Assembly: GCF_030811715.1 (NCBI RefSeq)
Contig: NZ_JAUSRH010000011.1
Coordinates: 1-64,000, forward strand
Reading direction: 5' to 3'
Source: Sinomonas atrocyanea
GTDB lineage: Bacteria > Actinomycetota > Actinomycetes > Actinomycetales > Micrococcaceae
Length of the DNA stretch: 64,000 bases
The notes below the pieces were generated by a model that made no database searches, was not told where the DNA came from, and worked only from the letters and a program-made list of their open reading frames with translations. The translations under genes were made by a program, and so were the position numbers. Below, one piece after another: positions 8,456 through 16,377 of the stretch (within the stretch, counting starts at the first letter, position 1; each line of letters opens with the position of its first letter).

Positions 8456-9645
8456 TGGCGCTCAAAGACCAGTTCGGCACCGACGTCCTGCTGACGGGCT
8501 GGGGCCACACGCGCTTCGGCAAGCTCGAGGACCAGACGCTCGAGTCGCTCATCGTGGCCGCGGCCTCCGAGGCCATCGGCAACTCCGGCCTCGAGCCCGG
8601 CCAGATCGACGAGATCTACGTGGGCAACTACAACGCCGGCATGGTGCCGCTCGCGTTCACGTCCTCGCTCGCGCTCCAGGTTTCCGACGAGCTCGCGAAC
8701 GTCCCCGCGACTCGGGTCGAGAACGCGTGCGCCTCCGGCTCCGCCGCGTTCCAGCAGGGCGTCAAGGCGCTCTTGGCCGGAACGGCCCGCAACGTCCTCG
8801 TCATCGGGGCCGAGAAGATGACTGCCGCCGGGGCGGACACCGTCGGCGCCGCGCTCCTCGCCGCCGGCTACGAGTCCGCCGGGCACCCCTCGCGCACCGG
8901 CTTCACGGGCCTGTTCGCCGAGGTCGCCCGTGCCTACGAGGACCGCTACGGGGCGGTGTCCGACGTGCTCGGCTCGATCGCGGCCAAGAACCACCACAAC
9001 GGCATGGCCAACCCGTACGCCCAGATGCACCGCGACTTCGGCGTCGACTTCTGCAGGACGGTGTCCGAGAAGAACCCGATGGTCGACGCCCCGCTGCGCC
9101 GCACCGACTGCTCCCCGGTGTCCGATGGCGCCGCCGCCGTCGTGCTCTCGGCCAGCCACGCGCCGTCGGGCGCCGCGGCCGCACCCGTGCGCCTGGCCGG
9201 CTTCGGCCACGCGAACGACTTCCTCCCGGCCGCCAAGCGGGACCCGCTCGAGTTCGCCGGCAGCCGCGCAGCCTGGTCCCGGGCGCTCGGCATGGCCGGG
9301 GTGGGGCTCGCGGACCTGGACCTCGCCGAGGTCCACGACTGCTTCACGATCGCCGAGCTCGTCATGTACGAGGTCATGGGCCTGGCCGAGCGCGGCAAGG
9401 GCAGCGTGGCCATCGAGGACGGCTCGGTGTTCCGCGGCGGCCGACTGCCCGTGAACCTCTCGGGCGGCCTCAAGGCCAAGGGCCACCCGGTGGGCGCGAC
9501 CGGGGTCTCGCAGCACGTCATCGCGGCCATGCAGCTGGCGGGGACCGCAGGGGAGATGCAGCTGCCCGGCGCCCGCCGCGCCGCGGTGCACAACATGGGC
9601 GGCCTCGCGATCGCCAACTATGTGAGCGTGCTCGAGGCCGTCTGA
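8455..9645 (+). CDS. Thiolase, SCP-x/non-canonical type
   Basis: 396 residues. The acyl-accepting cysteine is C92 in ENACASGSAAF, and the histidine motif GHPVGATG lies near residue 343. The C-terminal CxG cysteine of classical degradative thiolases is missing (the end reads HNMGGLAIAN). That places it in the SCP-x/lipid-transfer-like thiolase group, whose members may cleave branched or unusual 3-oxoacyl-CoAs. Coupled to scoB by a one-base overlap. In context it is the likely last step, splitting the 3-oxoacyl-CoA made by scoAB into acetyl-CoA and a second acyl-CoA. Chain preference is unknown. Confidence 0.85.
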   Translation: MALKDQFGTDVLLTGWGHTRFGKLEDQTLESLIVAAASEAIGNSGLEPGQIDEIYVGNYNAGMVPLAFTSSLALQVSDELANVPATRVENACASGSAAFQQGVKALLAGTARNVLVIGAEKMTAAGADTVGAALLAAGYESAGHPSRTGFTGLFAEVARAYEDRYGAVSDVLGSIAAKNHHNGMANPYAQMHRDFGVDFCRTVSEKNPMVDAPLRRTDCSPVSDGAAAVVLSASHAPSGAAAAPVRLAGFGHANDFLPAAKRDPLEFAGSRAAWSRALGMAGVGLADLDLAEVHDCFTIAELVMYEVMGLAERGKGSVAIEDGSVFRGGRLPVNLSGGLKAKGHPVGATGVSQHVIAAMQLAGTAGEMQLPGARRAAVHNMGGLAIANYVSVLEAV

Positions 9646-9663
9646 GCCAGCCCTGAATCGGGA

Positions 9664-9701
9664 GAGCCCTCCCGGTCCCGTCCGCGGGGCCGGGAGGGCT
9701 C
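9664..9701. terminator. Bidirectional terminator between thiolase and regulator
   Basis: GAGCCCTCCCGG (9664-9675) pairs perfectly with CCGGGAGGGCTC (9690-9701), and the stem extends inward with one wobble. It lies between convergent genes and should stop transcription from both. Confidence 0.8.
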
Positions 9702-9736
9702 ATCTCTGCCGGTGAGAGCAGAGGGGCCATCGGAGG

Positions 9737-11575
9737 CTAGAGGGTCGTGATGGCGAACCGCTCGATCTTCCGGTAGAGCGAGGACCTCGACATGCCAAGG
9801 AATTCGGCGGCCTTGACCCGGTTCCCCTCGGTGGTCTGGAGTGCCGACACGATCGTGTCGCGTTCGGCCTGCTCCATGGTGGTGAGCTGGCGCCGGGGAT
9901 GGCTGTAGCAGTAGGCGGGGAGGTCCTCCCGCGTGATCGTGCCGGCTGGCCGCCGGCCGACAGCGTGGGCGAGGGCCTCGCGCAGCTGGACGAGGTTGCG
10001 CGGCCACGGGTATCGCCTGATGACCGCCATGGCTGCCGCATCCACGCGGAGCTCGCGGTCGGGGGCCAGGGCATGGAGGATCTCGGACACGAGCGCGGGG
10101 ATGTCCTCCGCACGGAAGCGGATCGGCGGCACCGTCACCGCGGCCTTGAAGTGCGCCAGCACCTGCCGGAACGGGAGCCCGCTGCCTACCGCGGCGTCCG
10201 AGAGCGTGGCGGCGATCTGCACGTTCCGGCCCGACCCCCGCAGACGCGTCAGGAGCTCGTCGAGACGCTGGGCGCCCTCGGTGCTCAACTCGTCGATGTT
10301 GCGGAAGACGCAGAGCGTCTCCTCGGCGGCGAGGAGGACATCGAGGTCGGCGTCCTCATAGGCCTTTGCGTCGAAGGAGCCGGCATCGAAGGACAGGCTC
10401 CGTCCCGTGCAGCGGACTCCATGGAACTGCTCCAGGACGAGCGTGAACTTGCCCGTGCCCGTCTCACCTTGGACGAGCACCGGGTGCCGTTCGCGCACGC
10501 TCGACCGGACGTCGTCGGCCGCCCGGCACCAGGCGGCCGTGCGGGCGCGGCCCGCGCGGAACGGCGGGGCGGCGAGCCCCGTGCGGTGCGCCCCCGAGTC
10601 CAGGGGCGCCGAGGGGGAGGGCAGGACCCGGTCGGTGATCTCCGGGGTCGGCGCGAGGCCCGTGCCGGCCTTGACCTCGGCCACGACGACAATGCCGGCG
10701 ATGTCGGTCCCGACGACGATCCGGGTGCCGTGCAGCCTGACGACCTTGCCCGACTCGAGGACGAGGTTCTCGCTGGCCTTGTGCCGGTTGGCGAAGACGA
10801 AGCGCGCGTGGTCGCCGATGACGCTGCGCTCCTGCGGTGTGAAGGCGAGCTGGGCGGCAGCGTTGGCCATCTCGATGGACGCGCCGAACGCGAGCACTGC
10901 GTGGCGCGTGCGCGCATCCGCCCTGACGTAGGTCTCGAAGAGCGCCTGCTGGCTTTGGCTCCGGTCGATCAGCAGGTTCCGGGAGATGTCGTGCGCGGCC
11001 GTCCGCACGAGGGAGTGCAGCACCGGATTCCAGTGGCGGCTGAGCAGGCTCAGGTCCAAGACCCCCTCGATGCGCCCCGAGACGGGGTCCAGGATGGGGG
11101 CCCCGGTGCAGGCGAAACGTTGGAGCTGCTCGTGGAAGTGCTCGGTTCCCACGACGCTCACCGGCTGCCCCGACTCGAGGGTCGAGCCGACGCCGTTGGT
11201 TCCGAGCACCCCTTCCGCGTACTCGAAGCCGGGAGCCAGATGGACGCCATCGAATAGGGTCCCGGCCTGGGACGAGGTGTCGACGCGGGCGAGGATCCGG
11301 GCCCGGTTGTCGGTCAGGGCGATGACGAGCGCGAGGTCCGACGTCTCCCCGTGCAGCCGGTCGATGACGGGCTGGGCGCAGCGGGCGAGGCGCGACGCGG
11401 TGTCGATGTCCGCATGGAAGCTGACGGACAGCGCCCCGGTGTCGACCCCGGCTGAGACGCTCCGCCGCCAGGACGCGGCGACCACCTCTGAGACCGCGCT
11501 CGTGTCCGCACGGGTGTTGTGGAGCAGCTGTTCGCGGGCCACGGCAATCTGGACCTGACGCTCCAAGCGGTCCAT
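9737..11575 (-). CDS. acxR: Fis/AAA+ activator of the AcoR/AcxR/MimR group without GAFTGA loop
   Basis: 612 residues. The N-terminal half is a GAF-type sensor carrying the group's phrases GFEYAEGVLGTNGVGSTLESGQPV and DLSLLSRHWNP. Then comes an AAA+ module with Walker A GETGTGK near residue 370, and a C-terminal Fis helix-turn-helix (NRVKAAEFLGMSRSSLYRKIERF). The AAA+ module is short, and the GAFTGA sigma54-contact loop is absent, as expected in actinobacteria that lack sigma54. Mycobacterial MimR, an acetone-responsive regulator, is a known relative. It diverges from the carboxylase operon, with two matching palindromes between. The ATG follows AAGGAGGTG. The gene symbol is by analogy. Confidence 0.82.
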   Translation of the reverse strand: MDRLERQVQIAVAREQLLHNTRADTSAVSEVVAASWRRSVSAGVDTGALSVSFHADIDTASRLARCAQPVIDRLHGETSDLALVIALTDNRARILARVDTSSQAGTLFDGVHLAPGFEYAEGVLGTNGVGSTLESGQPVSVVGTEHFHEQLQRFACTGAPILDPVSGRIEGVLDLSLLSRHWNPVLHSLVRTAAHDISRNLLIDRSQSQQALFETYVRADARTRHAVLAFGASIEMANAAAQLAFTPQERSVIGDHARFVFANRHKASENLVLESGKVVRLHGTRIVVGTDIAGIVVVAEVKAGTGLAPTPEITDRVLPSPSAPLDSGAHRTGLAAPPFRAGRARTAAWCRAADDVRSSVRERHPVLVQGETGTGKFTLVLEQFHGVRCTGRSLSFDAGSFDAKAYEDADLDVLLAAEETLCVFRNIDELSTEGAQRLDELLTRLRGSGRNVQIAATLSDAAVGSGLPFRQVLAHFKAAVTVPPIRFRAEDIPALVSEILHALAPDRELRVDAAAMAVIRRYPWPRNLVQLREALAHAVGRRPAGTITREDLPAYCYSHPRRQLTTMEQAERDTIVSALQTTEGNRVKAAEFLGMSRSSLYRKIERFAITTL

Positions 11576-11660
11576 GCACCACCTCCTTGTGATCCATGCC
11601 TGCTGCGATCCATCCATTTTCGCATCTGTGACCGCCGTCTCAGGACGGGGATCCGGTGAA

Positions 11661-11677
11661 TGTCCCAATCTGGGACA
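11661..11677. promoter_or_regulatory. Operator palindrome 1, carboxylase promoter
   Basis: TGTCCCA-ATC-TGGGACA is a perfect 7+3+7 inverted repeat. An identical pair of arms recurs 60 bp downstream, and an isolated TGTCCCA half-site lies between at 11689-11695. Likely binding site of the Fis-type regulator. Confidence 0.75.
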
Positions 11678-11720
11678 CCTCGGCGCCGTGTCCCACGCGA
11701 GCCGGGGGAGCGCGCGCAGG

Positions 11721-11737
11721 TGTCCCAGAGTGGGACA
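11721..11737. promoter_or_regulatory. Operator palindrome 2, carboxylase promoter
   Basis: TGTCCCA-GAG-TGGGACA, with the same arms as palindrome 1, lies 81 bases before the first carboxylase gene. Tandem upstream sites are typical of Fis/AAA+ activators. Confidence 0.75.
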
Positions 11738-11742
11738 GCGCC

Positions 11743-11756
11743 GTGATCTGGATCAC
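11743..11756. promoter_or_regulatory. CRP/GlxR-like site
   Basis: GTGA-TCTGGA-TCAC is a perfect inverted repeat with the 6-base spacer of CRP-family sites (TGTGA-N6-TCACA). It directly follows operator 2, so carbon-source control of the ketone operon is plausible. Confidence 0.5.
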
Positions 11757-11818
11757 TCGAATGATGGATCCAGGCGGGCAGAGCTGCCGCCCCCACACCC
11801 TTCGATGCAAGGAAAGCA

Positions 11819-13735
11819 ATGGAGCACCTCATCAACATCGACAATGGCGGGACGCTGACCGACATCTGTGTCTGGGATGGCTCGTCGTTCTCGTTCACCA
11901 AGACCCTGACCACGCCCTACGACCTGTCGGAGTGCCTCTTCGACGGGATCTCCAAGGCTTCCAAGGCGCTCTACGGCGAGACAGACCTCGAGCGCCTCCT
12001 CCACCACACCGCCCACATCCGCTACTCGACCACCCAGGGCACGAACGCCCTCGTCGAACGGAAGGGCCCCGTGATCGGCCTCATCGTCGAGGAGCCGGGC
12101 GTGGTCGACGAGATGCGCTCAGGTTCCGACAGTGCGAGGGCCCTCTTCGACGACCTCGTGGGCACCCGCGTGGAGAGGGTCGACACGTCGCTGGAGGCCG
12201 ACACGCTCGAGAGGTCGCTCGTGCAGAAGGTCAACGCCCTCACGACGAACGGGGCGGCACGGATCGTGGTGATCGGCGACACCCCCGAGGCCGAGGCCGC
12301 CATCAGGACCGTCCTCCTGCGCACGTTCCCGCGCCACCTGCTGGGATCCGTGCCGTTCCTGTACAGCTGGGAGTTTGTGCCCGACCGGCTTCGCGCCCGC
12401 CGTGGCTGGTCCTCCGTGATCAACACGTTCCTCCACCCGGTCATGGAGGGCTTCCTCTTCCAGGCCCAGGCGCGGCTGCGGGAGCACAAGGTCAGCAACC
12501 CGCTCCTCGTGTACCGCAACGACGGGGCGTCGTCGCGTGTCGCGAAGGCCGTGGCCCTCAAGACCTACTCGTCCGGTCCCCGCGGCGGCCTCGAGGGGAC
12601 GCGGGCCCTCGCCGAGAGCTATGGCCTCGAGCACGTGCTGATGATGGATGTCGGGGGGACCACGACCGACGTCGGCCTCGTCGAGGACGGCGTCATCCGG
12701 ACCACGCGCCGTGGGGCCGTCGAGGGCGCCCCGACCTCATTCGCCATGAGCGACGTCCATTCCTCCGGTGTCGGGGGAAGCTCGATCATCGCCGTGCGCG
12801 ATGGAGCGATCACCGTCGGCCCACGCTCCGTCGGCGCGGCCCCGGGTCCGGCATGCTTCGGCCTCGGGGGCAAGGAGGCTACGATCACCGACGTCAACCT
12901 CCTGCTCGGAGTCCTCGATCCCGCCAGCTACCTCGGTGGCCAGATGAGCCTCGACGCCGCACGCTCGGAGGCCGTCATCCGCTCGACGATCGCCGAGCCC
13001 CTCGGGATCTCCCTCGAGGAGGCCCTCGTTCGGATGGAACAGGCCTACTACGCGACCATGGCCGGTGCCGTCGGGCACCTCGCAGAGGACCGCACGACGC
13101 TCGCGGCCTTCGGGGGAGCCGGCCCGATGAGCGCGTGCGGGGCGGCGGAGCTGGCCGGCGTGAAGACCGTCCTCGTCCCCCGCATGGCAGCCGTCTTCTC
13201 GGCATTCGGCATCAGCTTCTCGGACATCGGCAAGACGTACGAGGCGGCTGTCGAGGATCGTAGCGCCCCGGGGCTCGCGTCCCTGGCCGACCAGCTCGCA
13301 TCGCGTGCCGAGCGGGACATGTTCCAGGAGGGCTACGCGCTTGAGGGGTGCACGCTCCAGTGGACGCTCGTGGGCGAGGACGCCCGCGGCGAGGCCGTCG
13401 ACGACGCACCCTACGCCCGGGGCGAGGCCCCGGCCGTCTCGGGGGAGCAGCTCTCACTGCGCCTCGAGGTGAACGCCAACCTGCCGCATTCCCCGCTGGC
13501 AGACCACTCGGCAGCGGTACGCCAGGCCGCCATCAGCGCGGGCAGCCGCTCGGTGCGGATGTCCGCCACCCTGTGTGCGGAGCTTCCTGTCTACGTCCTC
13601 GACGACCAGCCGCATGGTGCGCACGCCGAGGGCCCGGCCATTGTCGAGGGCCCCTTCTTCACGGCGCGGGTCTCGGCCGGATGGGAGCTGGACGTGACGT
13701 CCAACGGCGACCTCATCCTCACCGACCCCCGCTGA
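11819..13735 (+). CDS. Hydantoinase A-type ATPase subunit of a ketone carboxylase (short paralogue)
   Basis: 638 residues of the hydantoinase/oxoprolinase HyuA family. The N-terminal phosphate-binding motif DNGGTLTD is at residues 8-15, TTQGTNALVERKGP follows, and the second actin-like ATPase motif MDVGGTTTDVG lies in the middle, with GGAGPMSACG after it. It is about 70 residues shorter than the second HyuA-type subunit encoded two genes later, and differs from it throughout. Two unequal HyuA subunits in one operon are typical of acetophenone carboxylase-type enzymes, not three-subunit acetone carboxylase. It should use ATP to activate the ketone or bicarbonate. AAGGAAAGCA precedes the ATG. 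Confidence 0.82.
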   Translation: MEHLINIDNGGTLTDICVWDGSSFSFTKTLTTPYDLSECLFDGISKASKALYGETDLERLLHHTAHIRYSTTQGTNALVERKGPVIGLIVEEPGVVDEMRSGSDSARALFDDLVGTRVERVDTSLEADTLERSLVQKVNALTTNGAARIVVIGDTPEAEAAIRTVLLRTFPRHLLGSVPFLYSWEFVPDRLRARRGWSSVINTFLHPVMEGFLFQAQARLREHKVSNPLLVYRNDGASSRVAKAVALKTYSSGPRGGLEGTRALAESYGLEHVLMMDVGGTTTDVGLVEDGVIRTTRRGAVEGAPTSFAMSDVHSSGVGGSSIIAVRDGAITVGPRSVGAAPGPACFGLGGKEATITDVNLLLGVLDPASYLGGQMSLDAARSEAVIRSTIAEPLGISLEEALVRMEQAYYATMAGAVGHLAEDRTTLAAFGGAGPMSACGAAELAGVKTVLVPRMAAVFSAFGISFSDIGKTYEAAVEDRSAPGLASLADQLASRAERDMFQEGYALEGCTLQWTLVGEDARGEAVDDAPYARGEAPAVSGEQLSLRLEVNANLPHSPLADHSAAVRQAAISAGSRSVRMSATLCAELPVYVLDDQPHGAHAEGPAIVEGPFFTARVSAGWELDVTSNGDLILTDPR

Positions 13736-13763
13736 CCCACCACTGACGAAAGGACACCCGACG

Positions 13764-14192
13764 ATGCGAGTCCCCATGACCGAGTACCTGCTGATCGACC
13801 TCGACAGCGAGCGCTGGACCTGCCGCGTGTGCGGCCACGATCTCGGCGACGCCAACGGCAACTACAAGCCGGGGTGCCTCGTCTACGATCGCGACCCGCG
13901 GGAGATCCACCAGCCGATCATCGACCCAGAGCGGTACGAGTACACCTTCAGCCCCGATCCGTCGTACTGCCGGATCCTCGAGTTCTACTGCCCCGGGTGC
14001 GCGACCCAGCTCGAGACCGAGTACGTGCCGCCGGGCCATCCGCCGACAGCTGACATGGTGTGGGACCTCCCTGCCCTGCGCCAACAGTGGGCGGCGCGCG
14101 GCGTCGACCCGGAGGAGGCCTTCACCTATGGTCCGGGCGAGGACGCCCAGAAGTACGCGGCGCAGCTCAAGGCCGCACGCCAGGCCCGCTGA
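13764..14192 (+). CDS. Ketone (acetone/acetophenone) carboxylase gamma subunit, zinc protein
   Basis: 142 residues with two CxxC pairs, C20-x2-C23 and C76-x2-C79 (SERWTCRVCGHDLG, then EFYCPGCATQLETEY), which should hold one zinc. This is the acetone carboxylase gamma family; the Xanthobacter gamma subunit is somewhat longer (about 168 residues). It lies 28 bases after the first HyuA gene and 33 before the second, each gap carrying a good ribosome-binding site. It probably acts as a structural bridge within the carboxylase core. Confidence 0.85.
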   Translation: MRVPMTEYLLIDLDSERWTCRVCGHDLGDANGNYKPGCLVYDRDPREIHQPIIDPERYEYTFSPDPSYCRILEFYCPGCATQLETEYVPPGHPPTADMVWDLPALRQQWAARGVDPEEAFTYGPGEDAQKYAAQLKAARQAR

Positions 14193-14225
14193 GAGCCCCC
14201 GACACGTCAAAGGAGACACCGAACC

Positions 14226-16352
14226 ATGAAGCGCATTTCCGTCGACATCGGCGGCACATTCACCGACTGCTTCTTCGTCTGGGAAGACAACTACGTCGAG
14301 GCGAAGGCACTGACGACCCACCACAACCTTGCCCTCGGCTTCAATGAGGCCCTGGACCTGGCCTGTTCCCGTGCTGGCCTCGACAGGAACACCGTGCTTT
14401 CCGAGGTCGATTCCGTCCGGTATGCGACCACGCTCGGGACGAATGCCCTCATTGAGCGCAAGGGCCCGAAGGTCGCGGCCATCGTCACGCACGGATTCGA
14501 GGACACAATCCCCCTCTCCCGCGGCCGCGGCTACGGCGAGGGGCTCGGCTACGAGATGCAGCAGAACCTCCCTGCCGCGGAGCGCCCCGTGCCACTCGTT
14601 CCGCGGGCCCTCATCCGGTCCGTCAAGGAGAGGGTCAACTCCGCCGGGAAGGTCGTGGCCGCGCTCCAGGAGGACGACGTCCGCAGCGTCGTCCGCGAGC
14701 TCGTGGACGCCGGCGCCGAGGCGATTGTCGTCTCGTTGACCAATGCGACCGAGAACCCCGAGCACGAGCTGCAGATCCAGGAGATCATCCTCGACGAGTA
14801 CCCCGCCCACGAGCTCGGCGCGATCCCTGTGCTCCTGGGACACCAGGTGTCCGGCCGCAAGGGCGAGTACGTCCGGGCGACCTCGACGATCGTCGACGCG
14901 TTCCTGCACGCGACGATGTTCCACGCACTCTCCCAGCTCTCCAACAACCTGCGCGACGCTGGCTACACCAAGCCCATGCTGGTCAACCACAATTCGGGCG
15001 GCATGGCCCAGATGAACTCGACGGACGCACTGCAGACCATCCACTCGGGCCCGATCGCAGGAGTGGGGGCGGCCCAGCACCTCTCCGACGCGACCGGCCT
15101 CGGCAACGTGATCTCCACCGACATGGGGGGCACGTCCTTCGACATCGGCCTCGTTCCTGCCGGGGGCGTCAAGCACTACGACTTCCAGCCGACCATCGAC
15201 CGCTGGCTCGTCTCGGTGCCCATGGTCCACCTCGACACCCTCGGTGCCGGCGGCGGATCGATCGCAAGCTACGACCGGATCCACCACAGCGTCCGGATCG
15301 GGCCCGAGTCCGCCGGCTCCAACCCGGGTCCGGCCTGCTACGACCGGGGCGGCCTCCGCCCCACGGTGACGGACGCCGATCTCCTCCTGGGCTACCTGGA
15401 CCCCGAGAACTACGCCAACGGCTACATCAAGCTCAACCCAAAGCGCTCCTACTTCGCGATCGAGGAGACGCTCAGCGATGAACTCGACCTCAATGTCCTC
15501 GAGATCGCCAAGATCATCAAGCGCAGCGTCGACGAGCAGATGGCGATCGGGATCGGCAAGGAGCTCCGCGTCCGCGGCTACCTGCCGGAGGACTTCACCA
15601 TGCTCGCCTACGGCGGCAACGGCCCACTGCATGCGTGCGGCATCGCCAAGCATGCAGGCATCAGGAAGGTCCTCGCCCCGCCCTTCAGCTCGGTGTTCTC
15701 GGCCTGCGGCGCGGGGAACGTGGAGCAGCTCCACTTCCACGAGCGTGGCGCGCACATCGTCATGTACAACGCGACGACCCGGGCACTGTTCGACGAGTAT
15801 GACGAGTTCAACGCCATCGTCGAGGAACTCGAGGCGCGCGGCCGCGAGGACCTCGTGCGCCAGGGCTTCGCCCCTCAGGACGTCCGGTATCGGCTCGAGC
15901 TCGACATGCGCTACGGCAACCAGCTCCTCACCCAGGCGGTCCCGCTCGACATCACGAGGATGACCGGTGTCGGCGACGTCCTGCACATGATCAAGACGTT
16001 CGGCGACGTCTACAGCCACCGTTTCGGAGCCTCGTGCGCCGCCCCCGAGGCGGGAATCCGGGTCGGCACCGTACGGGTGGCCGCGTACGTCGAGGGCGAC
16101 AAGGTCGCCTTCGACTCGCTCGAGCACGGCGGCGAGCGCTCCGTGCCTGCAGCGGTGGGCAGCCGGCGCGTCCACTTCGTCGACGAGCCGCAGCCGCTCG
16201 AGACCCCGGTCTACGACCAGACCGCACTGACTGGCGAAGCCGTCATCCCGGGCCCCGCGATCGTCACCACGGAGACCACCACTTTCCTCGTCGAGCCGGG
16301 CTGGCGGCTCGAACCCACCGCGCAGGGTGCCGTCTGGTTCCTGCAGGACTGA
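14226..16352 (+). CDS. Ketone carboxylase, hydantoinase A-type subunit (acetone carboxylase beta-like)
   Basis: 708 residues, the length of AcxA-type beta subunits (about 717). Motifs are SVDIGGTFTDC at residues 5-15, TTLGTNALIERKGPKVA, STDMGGTSFDIG in the second ATPase lobe, GGNGPLHACGIAKHAG, and a C-terminal hydantoinase A tail. In acetone carboxylase this subunit binds ATP and makes the enol-phosphate or carboxyphosphate intermediate. It follows the zinc subunit and precedes the HyuB subunit by 25 bases. Confidence 0.88.
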   Translation: MKRISVDIGGTFTDCFFVWEDNYVEAKALTTHHNLALGFNEALDLACSRAGLDRNTVLSEVDSVRYATTLGTNALIERKGPKVAAIVTHGFEDTIPLSRGRGYGEGLGYEMQQNLPAAERPVPLVPRALIRSVKERVNSAGKVVAALQEDDVRSVVRELVDAGAEAIVVSLTNATENPEHELQIQEIILDEYPAHELGAIPVLLGHQVSGRKGEYVRATSTIVDAFLHATMFHALSQLSNNLRDAGYTKPMLVNHNSGGMAQMNSTDALQTIHSGPIAGVGAAQHLSDATGLGNVISTDMGGTSFDIGLVPAGGVKHYDFQPTIDRWLVSVPMVHLDTLGAGGGSIASYDRIHHSVRIGPESAGSNPGPACYDRGGLRPTVTDADLLLGYLDPENYANGYIKLNPKRSYFAIEETLSDELDLNVLEIAKIIKRSVDEQMAIGIGKELRVRGYLPEDFTMLAYGGNGPLHACGIAKHAGIRKVLAPPFSSVFSACGAGNVEQLHFHERGAHIVMYNATTRALFDEYDEFNAIVEELEARGREDLVRQGFAPQDVRYRLELDMRYGNQLLTQAVPLDITRMTGVGDVLHMIKTFGDVYSHRFGASCAAPEAGIRVGTVRVAAYVEGDKVAFDSLEHGGERSVPAAVGSRRVHFVDEPQPLETPVYDQTALTGEAVIPGPAIVTTETTTFLVEPGWRLEPTAQGAVWFLQD

Positions 16353-16377
16353 CTGACGTACGACCAGGAGAGCAATC

